This document shows, one piece after another, positions 34,768-42,951 of a stretch of DNA of 64,000 bases. The stretch's first letter is position 1, and each line of letters begins with the position of its first letter. Origin of the DNA: JALORV01 sp963702595. Its GTDB lineage: Bacteria > Pseudomonadota > Gammaproteobacteria > Burkholderiales > Burkholderiaceae_F. The stretch covers positions 62,001-126,000 of the forward strand of contig CAVPDC010000010.1 in NCBI GenBank assembly GCA_963702595.1, in the 5' to 3' direction. The position numbers and the translations under genes are program-made. The notes beneath the pieces were generated by a model, which worked only from the letters and a program-made list of their open reading frames with translations, made no database searches and was not told where the DNA came from.

Positions 34768-35877
34768 CTAGCGCGCGCCTGCCACTGCGATCGGGACGAC
34801 GCGCTCGCTGCGGCGCGTGCGGTCGTTGACTTCCCCCGCGAGCTGCCCGCAGGCGGCGTCGATGTCGTCACCTCGGGTCTTGCGCACGGTGGTGACGATG
34901 CCGGCATCGGACAGTCGCTGCGCGAAGGAACGAATCCGTGCCGGCGAGGAGCGCGCGAGCCCGGAGTCCGGGAAAGGATTGAACGGGATCAGGTTGAACT
35001 TGCAGGGTACGTCCTGCACGAGCGCCAGCAGTTCATCCGCGTGCTGGTCATCGTCGTTGACGCCGTCGAGCATGACGTACTCGAACGTGATGAAGTCGCG
35101 CGGCGCCACCCGCAGGTAACGCTGGCAGGCCGCCATCAGTTCACGCAGCGGGTACTTCCGGTTCAACGGAACGAGCCCGTCGCGCAGCGCGTCGTTCGGA
35201 GCATGCAGGGATACGGCGAGTGCGACCGGACAGTCCCGCGCCAGGCGATCGATCTGGGGCACCATGCCCGAGGTCGATACGGTCACCCGACGCCGCGATA
35301 GCCCATAGGCGTGGTCGTCGAGCATCAGGCGCAGCGCCGGCAACAGCGCCTCGTAGTTCTGCAGCGGCTCGCCCATGCCCATTAGCACTACGTTGCTGAT
35401 GACCCGCTCGCCGTCGCCCTCATGGCCTTGCACGCGCCGCAGGGCGTGCTCCGCCAGCCACAGCTGGCCGACGATCTCGGCGGTCGTGAGATTCCTGCTG
35501 AAGCCCTGCCGCCCGGTCGAACAGAACACGCAGTTGACCGCGCATCCGGCCTGCGAAGACACGCACAGCGTCCCGCGGTCTTCTTCCGGGATGAACACGG
35601 TCTCGATCGCGTTGCCGGCCCCGACATCCAGCAGCCACTTGCGCGTCCCGTCCGTGGACGTGGAATCGCGAACGACGGCCGGCGCCACGATCTGAGCCTG
35701 CTGCTCGAGCTTGCCGCGCAGCGACTTGGCGAGGTCCGTCATGGCGTCGAAGCTTCCGGTTCCGCGCTGATGGATCCAGCGGGCGAGCTGCTGCGCACGG
35801 AACGGCTTCTCGCCCAGCGACTCGACGTAGGCCGTCAGTCCCGCGACATCAAAAGCCAGGAGGTTGACGCGATCCAT
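34768..35877 (-). CDS. rlmN: dual-specificity rRNA/tRNA methyltransferase RlmN
   Basis: A 369-residue radical-SAM enzyme. The cluster motif is CAVNCVFC (CxxxCxxC) preceded by TLCVSSQAG; MGMGEPLQNYEALLPAL and the C-terminal CGQLAGE cysteine loop are also present. It adds C2-methyl groups to A2503 of 23S rRNA and A37 of some tRNAs. The start ATG at 35875-35877 (MDRVNLLAFD) was preferred over 35 upstream codons that read as shadow of ndk. ndk-rlmN-pilF-rodZ-ispG-hisS is a conserved chain. Confidence 0.95.
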   Translation of the reverse strand: MDRVNLLAFDVAGLTAYVESLGEKPFRAQQLARWIHQRGTGSFDAMTDLAKSLRGKLEQQAQIVAPAVVRDSTSTDGTRKWLLDVGAGNAIETVFIPEEDRGTLCVSSQAGCAVNCVFCSTGRQGFSRNLTTAEIVGQLWLAEHALRRVQGHEGDGERVISNVVLMGMGEPLQNYEALLPALRLMLDDHAYGLSRRRVTVSTSGMVPQIDRLARDCPVALAVSLHAPNDALRDGLVPLNRKYPLRELMAACQRYLRVAPRDFITFEYVMLDGVNDDDQHADELLALVQDVPCKFNLIPFNPFPDSGLARSSPARIRSFAQRLSDAGIVTTVRKTRGDDIDAACGQLAGEVNDRTRRSERVVPIAVAGAR

Positions 35878-35890
35878 CCCGCCGGCTCGC

Positions 35891-36316
35891 TCAGCGCGAG
35901 TACACCGCCATTTGCGGGAAGAAGTAGGCGATCTCGGCCTGGGCAGTATCCGGCCCGTCGGAACCGTGAACTGCGTTGGCATCGATGCTCTGTGCGAAGT
36001 CGGCGCGGATGGTCCCGGCCGCCGCCTTGCGCGGATCGGTCGCGCCCATCAGTTCCCGGTTCTTCGCGATCGCGCCCTCGCCTTCAAGCACCTGGACCAT
36101 GATCGGGCCCGAGATCATGAAGTCGACCAGATCCTTGAAGAACGGACGCTCGCGATGAACGGCGTAGAAGCCTTCGGCTTCGGTACGCGACAACCACATC
36201 ATGCGAGCCGCGATGACCGTGAGACCGTTCGTTTCGAACCGTGAATAGATTTTACCGATGACATTCTTCGCGACAGCATCGGGCTTGATGATCGACAGAG
36301 TGCGTTCCACCGCCAT
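35891..36316 (-). CDS. ndk: nucleoside diphosphate kinase
   Basis: A 141-residue enzyme with the active-site motif NAVHGSDGPDTAQ (phospho-histidine) and ERTLSIIKPDAVAKNVIG at the start. It equilibrates NTP pools by moving the gamma phosphate through the histidine. First gene of the ndk-rlmN chain; the 108 bases before it, up to rlmD, hold AT-rich sequence (around 36395-36420) that probably includes the promoter. Confidence 0.98.
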   Translation of the reverse strand: MAVERTLSIIKPDAVAKNVIGKIYSRFETNGLTVIAARMMWLSRTEAEGFYAVHRERPFFKDLVDFMISGPIMVQVLEGEGAIAKNRELMGATDPRKAAAGTIRADFAQSIDANAVHGSDGPDTAQAEIAYFFPQMAVYSR

Positions 36317-36424
36317 GGCTTGAACCTTTGTTTGAACGGAACATGTGGGCGGCCCGGACTCTTGCGCATGCCGCGGACCGCCGAACCGAAAACCTCGACA
36401 AATTAATAACTTGCAGCGTCGAAG

Positions 36425-37846
36425 TCAGCTTGAAATTTTAACATGTTCGCCCTTTGTGCCGGTGTCTGGCGCCGCCGCCGCGCGTGCGCCCGACGGCGGT
36501 TCGAGCACCGCCAGCGATTCCACGTGCGACGTATGCGGGAACATGTTGACGATGCCGGCCGCGCGTACGACCCAACCCGCCTCGTGCACCAGGACCGCGC
36601 AGTCGCGCGCCAGCGTGGCCGGATTGCACGAGACGTAAACCGCCCGTGTCGGTGGCCTCGACGAGGCGGCAAAGGCGCGAACCACGGCCAGCGCACCTTC
36701 GCGTGGCGGATCGATCAGCACCTTGTCCACACCTCCGGCGGTCCGCAGCGCGCTGTTCCAGTCCTCAGTTGTCCAGTCGATGAGATTTCCGACGGCAAAG
36801 GAGGTGCGGTCCGCCAGCGCGTTGGCCTGTGCGGCGACGCGCGCGCGCTCGACCAGCGTTGTGCTGCCTTCGATGCCCCAGACATGGGCAGCGCGCGTTG
36901 CCAGTGGCAGCGTGAAGTTGCCGAGGCCGCAGAAGAAGTCGATGACCTTTTCATGCGGTTGTGGATCCAGCAGGCGCAGCGCGCGCGCCACGAGCGCCCG
37001 GTTGATACCGTGGTTGACCTGCGTGAAGTCCGTCGGCCCGAACGGAACCGTAACGCCGAATTCCGGCAGGCTGAGCTGCAGTTCCGTGGGCTGTTGCGGG
37101 CTCAGGGGCGCGGCGGTCTGAGGTCCGCCCGGCTGCAGCCAGAATTCCACGTCATGGTGCCGGGCGAACTCGGAAAGACGGCCGCGATCCGCGTCATCCG
37201 GCGGATTCAGGACCCGCAGCACCAGGACAATTTGCGCCCCGTCCGCGCGGTCGGCGACGGCGACCTCGATCTGCGGCAGCCTGTCGCGGACCGAGAGCGA
37301 CTCGACGAGTCGGCGCAACGGAACCAGCAAAGCACTGACCCGCTCCGGCAGCACTTCGCAGCTATCCATATCAGCGACGTAGCTGCTGGCGCGTTCGTGA
37401 AAACCGACCAGCACCCCGCCTTTCTTCAGGACATGACGTACCGTCAGTCGTGCTCGATGCCGGTACCGCCAGGCCGGCCCCGACATCGGCCGCAACATGC
37501 GCTCGGGACGAACGCGCCCGATGTGCCAGAGACTGTCCTCGAGGACGCGCTGCTTGATCGCGACCTGCGCCCGCGCGTCGAGATGCTGCATCGAGCAGCC
37601 GCCGCAAGCCCCGGCGCCCAGGCCGAAGTGGGGACAGCGCGGCTGTGTCCGCAGCACCGATGCCCGGTCGATCGCAATGACGCGCCCGACTTCGTAACTG
37701 GGCTTGTTGCGCCGCCGTTCGTAACGGACCGATTCGCCTGGCAGCGCACCCTCGACGAACACGGCCTTGCCGTCGCGCCTGCCGACGCCACGCCCGTCCT
37801 GGTCGAGAGAGTCGATCCCGACCGTGAAGACTTCGCCCGACGCCAT
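36425..37846 (-). CDS. rlmD: 23S rRNA (uracil-1939-C5)-methyltransferase RlmD
   Basis: A 473-residue TrmA-family enzyme: N-terminal TRAM domain, iron-sulfur cysteines (CPHFGLGAGACGGCSMQH), SAM motif VIDFFCGLGNFTLPLA, then DPPREGALAVV and the catalytic nucleophile Cys in VSCNPATLARD. It methylates U1939 of 23S rRNA. The C-terminus ends in an Ala-rich tail. Adjacent exonuclease gene follows upstream by one base. Confidence 0.95.
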   Translation of the reverse strand: MASGEVFTVGIDSLDQDGRGVGRRDGKAVFVEGALPGESVRYERRRNKPSYEVGRVIAIDRASVLRTQPRCPHFGLGAGACGGCSMQHLDARAQVAIKQRVLEDSLWHIGRVRPERMLRPMSGPAWRYRHRARLTVRHVLKKGGVLVGFHERASSYVADMDSCEVLPERVSALLVPLRRLVESLSVRDRLPQIEVAVADRADGAQIVLVLRVLNPPDDADRGRLSEFARHHDVEFWLQPGGPQTAAPLSPQQPTELQLSLPEFGVTVPFGPTDFTQVNHGINRALVARALRLLDPQPHEKVIDFFCGLGNFTLPLATRAAHVWGIEGSTTLVERARVAAQANALADRTSFAVGNLIDWTTEDWNSALRTAGGVDKVLIDPPREGALAVVRAFAASSRPPTRAVYVSCNPATLARDCAVLVHEAGWVVRAAGIVNMFPHTSHVESLAVLEPPSGARAAAAPDTGTKGEHVKISS

Positions 37847-37847
37847 C

Positions 37848-38627
37848 TCAGGCGCGACCCCAGGCGTTCAGGTACTCCTGCCAGTGCGGCTGCGGCAACG
37901 CCGCGAGTGTCTCCCGCACGAGCCGCTCTTCGGCTGCAGATCCTGTCTCGTCGAGAACTCCGCGCAATCGCCGGAAGCGCGTGTACAGGAGATAGGTATT
38001 GACGACGTCGGTCTCGCAGTAGTTGCGGATCTGCTCGATGCCTCCCGCCTGGAAGGCGTCCCACACGCGGCTGCCGTCCATACCCAGCTTGCCCGCGAAT
38101 CCGCAGAGCTTGGCCAGGTCATCGAGCGGGGCGCTGGCCCGTGGCTGATACATGGCCAGCAGATCCATCAGATCGATGTGCCGTGTGTGATAGCGGCTGA
38201 TGTAGTTGTTGTAGCGAAAGTCGCGGTCGTCTTCACCCAGGTCCCAGTAGCGGGCGGCGTGCACGCCATGGATCAGGCCTCGGTAGTGCAGCACAGGCAG
38301 ATCAAACCCGCCGCCATTCCAGCTCACCAGCTGAGGCGTATAGCGATCCACGGTCGCGAAAAACGCCTGTATCAGCCGCCCCTCGTCGTCCTCCGAAGTC
38401 CCGATCGAGCGCACGCGGAATCCCGAATCGTCGCGGAACACACACGCGATGGCGACGACCCGATGCAGGTGCAGCGGCAGGAAGTCGCTGCCCGTCTTTT
38501 CACGCCGCTCCTCAAACAGACGCTGCGCAAGCTCGCTATCGGTAAGGCTGGACCACGCCGGGCGCAGCCGGCGGGCGCCGGCCACATCGGGCACGGTCTC
38601 GATGTCGAAGACGAGAATCGGCGTCAT
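37848..38627 (-). CDS. PolB-type 3'-5' exonuclease
   Basis: A 259-residue DEDDy-type nuclease. Exo I motif VFDIETVPD at residues 5-13, LVSWNGGGFDLPVLHYRG near 97-114 (Exo II) and a C-terminal NYCETDVVNTYLLY (Exo III with Tyr). It matches the predicted 3'-5' exonuclease related to the proofreading domain of DNA polymerase B. Role unknown, possibly DNA repair; it begins close to rpoS (27 bases). Confidence 0.87.
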   Translation of the reverse strand: MTPILVFDIETVPDVAGARRLRPAWSSLTDSELAQRLFEERREKTGSDFLPLHLHRVVAIACVFRDDSGFRVRSIGTSEDDEGRLIQAFFATVDRYTPQLVSWNGGGFDLPVLHYRGLIHGVHAARYWDLGEDDRDFRYNNYISRYHTRHIDLMDLLAMYQPRASAPLDDLAKLCGFAGKLGMDGSRVWDAFQAGGIEQIRNYCETDVVNTYLLYTRFRRLRGVLDETGSAAEERLVRETLAALPQPHWQEYLNAWGRA

Positions 38628-38654
38628 GGCCCGCGCGGTCGGCGGCGCGCCCGG

Positions 38655-39656
38655 TTACAGCACCGCGTCGCGTCCGACGTGCTCGGACGCGAGTGCCTGG
38701 CGCAGTTGCTTCAGCGCCTCCAGCTGCATCTGGCGAACGCGCTCGCGTGTCAGGCCGAGCTCGTTCGCGAGTTCGTCCAGCGTCGCGATCGCCTCCCCTT
38801 CGAGCGCGAAGCGACGCACGATGACCTGGCGATGCCTGTCATCGAGCCGCTCGAGCCAGGCGTGGACGCGGCCCTCGAGTTCATGGCGCGACGCCGTCGC
38901 TTCGGGAACTTCGGAAGCACTGTCCATCAAAAGGTCGGCCAGCGTCGAGGTCGGATCCACATCCAGCGGAGCATCGAGCGAGGCAGGCAGCGCGCCAAGT
39001 TGCAGTACGTCGTGGATCTCCTCGACCGGCCGACCGGTGAGGTGAGCGATGTCCTCCATGCGCACCTCGGCACCGGACTCCGCCTCGGACTCGAGATGAC
39101 GCTTGGCCGCCGTGATGTGCCACAGTTCGCGCAGGACGTGGACCGGCAGCCGGATTGTGCGTGCCTGATTCATGACCGCGCGCTCGACCGACTGCCGGAT
39201 CCACCATGTCGCATAGGTCGAGAAGCGGAAGCCGCGCTCGGGTTCGTACTTCTCGAGCGCATGCATCAGCCCGAGGTTGCCTTCCTCGATGAGGTCCAGC
39301 AGCGGAAGGCCGCGCTTCGCGTAGCGCTTGGCGATCGACACAACGAGGCGCAGATTGCGCTCGATCATTTCCTGCCGGGCAGCAAAGTCGCCCGCACGCA
39401 TGCGCTCCGCGGTGGCTCGCTCTTCGTCCGCCGTCATCAACGCAAAGGAGCCGACGTCGGACAGGTAGCGCTGCACATTGTCCGGCTCGTAGTCCACGTC
39501 ATCGGCCGCGACATCGATCAACTCCTCGGAAGCACTGGCACCATTCGGTTCTTCCAGCCGCGCCTCCTCAGCCTTCTCCCGCCCGCCCATCGTCGACGAT
39601 TCCTCGGGTTCTTCGGACGGTGATCCGGGCCTGTCGTCCACGCGGATTGACGCCAT
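38655..39656 (-). CDS. rpoS: RNA polymerase sigma factor RpoS
   Basis: A 333-residue sigma-70-family factor. Acidic N-terminus, region 1.2 (VQRYLSDVGSFALMTADEE), region 2 (NLRLVVSIAKRYAKRGLPLL, YATWWIRQSVERAVM), region 3 and region 4 helix-turn-helix (TLDELANELGLTRERVRQMQ). The neighbour nlpD upstream identifies it as the stationary-phase sigma factor RpoS, not RpoH or RpoD. In relatives its main promoter lies within nlpD. The ATG overlaps the nlpD stop (TGATG). Confidence 0.95.
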   Translation of the reverse strand: MASIRVDDRPGSPSEEPEESSTMGGREKAEEARLEEPNGASASEELIDVAADDVDYEPDNVQRYLSDVGSFALMTADEERATAERMRAGDFAARQEMIERNLRLVVSIAKRYAKRGLPLLDLIEEGNLGLMHALEKYEPERGFRFSTYATWWIRQSVERAVMNQARTIRLPVHVLRELWHITAAKRHLESEAESGAEVRMEDIAHLTGRPVEEIHDVLQLGALPASLDAPLDVDPTSTLADLLMDSASEVPEATASRHELEGRVHAWLERLDDRHRQVIVRRFALEGEAIATLDELANELGLTRERVRQMQLEALKQLRQALASEHVGRDAVL

Positions 39657-40510
39657 CAGCGAGCCGGCAGGTAACGCAGCGGATCGACCGGCTTGCCCTG
39701 CCGTCGGACCTCGAAGTGCAGCTTGGTACGGTCAGCGTCGGTGCGACCGATCTCCGCAATGCGTTGCCCCCGCTTGACGCCCTGGCCCTGCTTGACCAGG
39801 ACCTGGCGGTTGTGCGCGTAAGCGGAGATGAACTCCTCGTTGTGCTTGACGATGACGAGATTGCCGTAGCCGCGCAACGCGCTGCCGACGTATACGACTT
39901 CGCCATCCGCTGCTGCCAGCACGGGGTCGCCTTCATTGCCGGCGATGTCGATGCCCTTGTTGCGCGTTTCCTCGAAGGTTTCGATGACCTTGCCCGGGGC
40001 CGGCCACTGCCATTGCACGGTGCTTTCCACCGGTGCCGGTTTCACCGGCTCCGGCTTGGTCGGTGGGGCGGCCGACGGCGCCACAGGCGGCGGCGTTGCT
40101 GCGGGCGCGGGAGGCGGCGCTGCTTCCGCGGCGCCGGGCGCCGGCAGTGGACGGACTTCGGTCGACCCGGCCGGCGCGACCGGGGTAACCGTCGCGACGC
40201 CCGCCGGTGGCGTCAGGCGCAATGTCTGGCCGATCGACAATACCGACGCGTCGCCAATGCTGTTCCAGCGTGCCAGTTCGCGCACATCCACCCCGTAGCG
40301 CAGTGCAACGCTATAAAGCGTGTCGCCGCGCTGCACCGTGTGAACACCTTCCGCCGAAGCCTTCGGCGTAACGGCAGAGGTCGCCGCGGACTCGGTCCGC
40401 GCCGGCGGCGTACCGGAGCGCTCAACGACCGGCGCCGGGCGCTGCGTCCCGCACGCTGCGATCATCATCGCCGTGCCTGCCAGCGCAAGAATCCTGAACC
40501 ACCCCTGCAT
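39656..40510 (-). CDS. nlpD: NlpD lipoprotein, amidase activator with LysM and degenerate LytM domains
   Basis: A 284-residue lipoprotein: lipobox IAAC near residue 19, a LysM peptidoglycan-binding domain (HTVQRGDTLYSVALRYGVD near 56), a Pro/Ala linker and a C-terminal M23/LytM domain. The zinc ligands are missing (GIDIAGNEGDPVLAA in place of the HxxxD motif), so it is expected to be non-catalytic and, like E. coli NlpD, to activate cell-wall amidase during division. Transcribed between pcm and rpoS. Confidence 0.94.
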   Translation of the reverse strand: MQGWFRILALAGTAMMIAACGTQRPAPVVERSGTPPARTESAATSAVTPKASAEGVHTVQRGDTLYSVALRYGVDVRELARWNSIGDASVLSIGQTLRLTPPAGVATVTPVAPAGSTEVRPLPAPGAAEAAPPPAPAATPPPVAPSAAPPTKPEPVKPAPVESTVQWQWPAPGKVIETFEETRNKGIDIAGNEGDPVLAAADGEVVYVGSALRGYGNLVIVKHNEEFISAYAHNRQVLVKQGQGVKRGQRIAEIGRTDADRTKLHFEVRRQGKPVDPLRYLPAR

Positions 40511-40520
40511 TCACACTCTC

Positions 40521-41213
40521 CTATGCAACGCCGCCGCGCAGCGGAACGAAGCGCACCGCTTCCGTTCCCCGCCGCACGAGTTGTCCATTGTCGTCCTTCA
40601 ACGCGACGACCAGCTTCTGCTCATCGCTTCCTAACGGCGCAACGATGCGTCCGCCGACTTTCAACTGCTGAACCCAGGCCGGGGGAATCTCATCGCCCGC
40701 CGCCGCCGCGACGATCACATCGAAGGGCGCCGCCTGCTCGACCCCGCGCGAGCCGTCGCCAAAAACCAGGCGGAGATTCGGAAGCCTCAGTGCGCGGAGG
40801 TTGCCCCGCGCCCGCTCGTGCAGGGCGCGCACGCGCTCGATGGAAACGACGTCACCAAAGATCTGCGCGAGGACCGCGGCCGCGTACCCGCAACCGGTTC
40901 CTACCTCGAGCAGTCGCGCCTGGCGCGGGTCTGCGATCCCTTCGAGCGCCAGTTCAGCCGTGCGCGCCACGATATAGGGCTGCGAGATCGTCTGGCCATG
41001 GCCGATCGGCAATGCCGTGTCCTCATAGGCACGACTGGCAAGCGCCTCGTCGACGAACAGGTGTCGGGGCACGCTGCGCATCGCATCGAGCACACGGCTG
41101 TCGCGCACCCCGAGCTCACGCACTCGATCAACCATGCGATCGCGCACACGCTCCGACGCCAGGCCGCCGTGCGATGCCGCGCCATTGACCTTGGAGGCGG
41201 GATCGCGCTGCAT
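40521..41213 (-). CDS. pcm: protein-L-isoaspartate O-methyltransferase
   Basis: A 230-residue enzyme that repairs isoaspartyl damage. Motif I LLEVGTGCGYAAAVLAQIFG is split in the middle as EVGTGCGYAAA; ALPIGHGQTISQPYIVA and SVPRHLFVDEAL are family motifs. The open frame extends 77 codons into surE, but the ATG at 41211-41213, one base after the surE stop, gives a normal length. The surE-pcm-nlpD-rpoS order is typical. Confidence 0.94.
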   Translation of the reverse strand: MQRDPASKVNGAASHGGLASERVRDRMVDRVRELGVRDSRVLDAMRSVPRHLFVDEALASRAYEDTALPIGHGQTISQPYIVARTAELALEGIADPRQARLLEVGTGCGYAAAVLAQIFGDVVSIERVRALHERARGNLRALRLPNLRLVFGDGSRGVEQAAPFDVIVAAAAGDEIPPAWVQQLKVGGRIVAPLGSDEQKLVVALKDDNGQLVRRGTEAVRFVPLRGGVA

Positions 41214-41214
41214 A

Positions 41215-41961
41215 TCAGCGGTGCGCGATCCAACTGCGCACACCGTCGAGCTGACCGGTGTGAGTGAGATCGATCTGAAGCGGCGTGACAGAAACGTAGC
41301 CATCCGCCGTCGCGTGGAAGTCCGTGCCGGGTCCACCCTCGCGCGCGGCGCCGACCGCGCCGATCCAGTAGATCGGCTCGCCCCGCGGATTGCTCGCCTG
41401 CACGACCGGCTCCGAAGGATGGCGCTTGCCCAGGCGCGTCGCAACGATGCCCTTGATCTCGGCCGCCGGCCGGTTCGGAATGTTCACGTTCAACAGGAAG
41501 GGAGCGGGCAACGGCTGCTCCACATAGCGACGGACCACTTCAGCCGCCATGGTCGCCGCGGCGTCCAGGTGCGCATAGCCCTTGTCCACGAGGGAAAACG
41601 CAATCGCCGGAACACAAAACAGATAGCCCTCCATCGCCGCCGCAACGGTACCCGAGTAAATGGTGTCGTCGCCCATGTTCTGCCCGTTGTTGATGCCGGA
41701 CACGATCAGGTCGGGGCGTTCATCCAGGAGCCCGGTCAGCGCAATGTGCACGCAGTCACTCGGGGTGCCGTTGATGTAGATGAAGCCGTTGGGCGCCGTG
41801 CTGACCGTCAACGGGCGCGACAGCGTTAGCGAGTTGCTGGCACCGCTGCTGTTCTGCTCTGGCGCGACAACGGTCACCGCGCCGAACGGCCGGACGGCCT
41901 CCACGAGCGCTGCTAGGCCGGGAGCCAGATAACCGTCATCGTTGGAAACCAGGATGCGCAT
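41215..41961 (-). CDS. surE: 5'/3'-nucleotidase SurE
   Basis: A 248-residue survival protein. Metal-site motif MRILVSNDDGYLAPG at the start, VVAPEQNSSGASNSLTL, NGTPSDCVHIAL and SGINNGQNMGDDTIYSGTV. It dephosphorylates nucleoside monophosphates and is stationary-phase associated. An open frame continues into tRNA-Pro; the ATG at 41959-41961 is the family start. Confidence 0.96.
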   Translation of the reverse strand: MRILVSNDDGYLAPGLAALVEAVRPFGAVTVVAPEQNSSGASNSLTLSRPLTVSTAPNGFIYINGTPSDCVHIALTGLLDERPDLIVSGINNGQNMGDDTIYSGTVAAAMEGYLFCVPAIAFSLVDKGYAHLDAAATMAAEVVRRYVEQPLPAPFLLNVNIPNRPAAEIKGIVATRLGKRHPSEPVVQASNPRGEPIYWIGAVGAAREGGPGTDFHATADGYVSVTPLQIDLTHTGQLDGVRSWIAHR

Positions 41962-42008
41962 AAAGAAATAGCCGGTCGCGGTGACGCGCCGGCTACCTTG
42001 ACTGGCAA

Positions 42009-42087
<79 letters not shown>

Positions 42088-42099
42088 GGCTCGGAGTAT

Positions 42100-42125
42100 A
42101 GCCGCACGCCGCGGGGCATGCGGCT
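42100..42125. other. inverted repeat upstream of tRNA-Pro
   Basis: Perfect 7-bp arms agccgca (42100-42106) and tgcggct (42119-42125) between the merR-like gene and tRNA-Pro, overlapping the tRNA promoter spacer. No T-run. Could be a weak terminator of the upstream operon or an operator. Confidence 0.4.
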
Positions 42126-42134
42126 AATCCACAC

Positions 42135-42515
42135 TCAGTTTCCGGAGAGCAAGCGCCGGATCGACGCCAGTTCTTCGCGCAGGTCCAGCACGTCGGGCTG
42201 CGCCTGCGCGCCGTTGCCCGGCTTTGCATCGTGCCGCGCGGGACGCCCGCCTTCTTCGAGCCGGTTGCGCGCCCCGCTGATCGTGAAACCCTGTTCGTAC
42301 AACAGCTCACGGATGCGCCGTATCAGCAGGACTTCGTGGTGTTGGTAATAGCGGCGGTTCCCGCGTCGCTTGACCGGGCGCAGCTGGGTGAACTCCTGTT
42401 CCCAGTAACGCAGTACGTGCGGCTTGACGCCACAGAGCTCGCTGACCTCGCCGATCGTGAAGTAGCGCTTGGCTGGAATCGGCGGCAGCAGCTGCGATGT
42501 ATCTTGACGTTGCAT
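42135..42515 (-). CDS. MerR-family transcriptional regulator
   Basis: A 126-residue regulator: winged helix KRYFTIGEVSELCGVKPHVL and the RYWEQEFTQLRPVKRRGNRR wing at residues 18-60, then a dimer helix and a short Ala-rich end. There are no metal-binding cysteines like those of MerR/CueR. The same small regulator follows ihfA in many proteobacteria, but its target is not known. Last gene of the thrS-to-merR operon. Confidence 0.88.
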   Translation of the reverse strand: MQRQDTSQLLPPIPAKRYFTIGEVSELCGVKPHVLRYWEQEFTQLRPVKRRGNRRYYQHHEVLLIRRIRELLYEQGFTISGARNRLEEGGRPARHDAKPGNGAQAQPDVLDLREELASIRRLLSGN

Positions 42516-42562
42516 CGCGCTCGTCCAGGGGCGGGCCGGCAGGATTCAGCGCCGAAATGCGT

Positions 42563-42850
42563 TCAAAGCCCGGCGACGCGCGCAACCGCGGCCTTCAGCT
42601 TCTGGCTCGCGTGGAACGTGACGACGCGGCGCGCCGTGATCGCGATCTCTTCGCCGGTCTTCGGATTGCGGCCCGGCCGCGTGGGCTTGTCACGCAACTG
42701 GAAATTTCCGAAACCCGATAGCTTCACCGACTCCCCGCGCTCGAGCGCCTGGCGGATCTCATCGAAGAAACCGTCGACCATGTCCTTGGCCTCGCGCTTG
42801 TTGAGGCCCAGTCGATCAAACAGCACCTCGGCCAACTCGGCCTTGGTCAT
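42563..42850 (-). CDS. ihfA: integration host factor subunit alpha
   Basis: A 95-residue DNA-bending HU/IHF protein: MTKAELAEVLFDRLGLNKREA start, VKLSGFGNFQLRDKPTRPGR and NPKTGEEIAITARRVVTFHAS in the beta-arm. IHF heterodimer bends DNA at specific sites and shapes promoter and recombination complexes. An in-frame upstream ATG at 42953-42955 overlaps the pheT stop (ATGA) and would add 35 residues. Third-position GC in that stretch is lower (25 of 35) than expected for the core, so I list the homology-based start; some betaproteobacteria do carry such extensions. Confidence 0.93.
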   Translation of the reverse strand: MTKAELAEVLFDRLGLNKREAKDMVDGFFDEIRQALERGESVKLSGFGNFQLRDKPTRPGRNPKTGEEIAITARRVVTFHASQKLKAAVARVAGL

Positions 42851-42951
42851 CGTCTTTGTTCCACGCTCGCTGGGTCGACTGCCCGCCGACGCCGGCGGGA
42901 GCTCGGGGAATTTGAATCCCGTTGTCATCTGGGGATCGTCTCGCATCATGG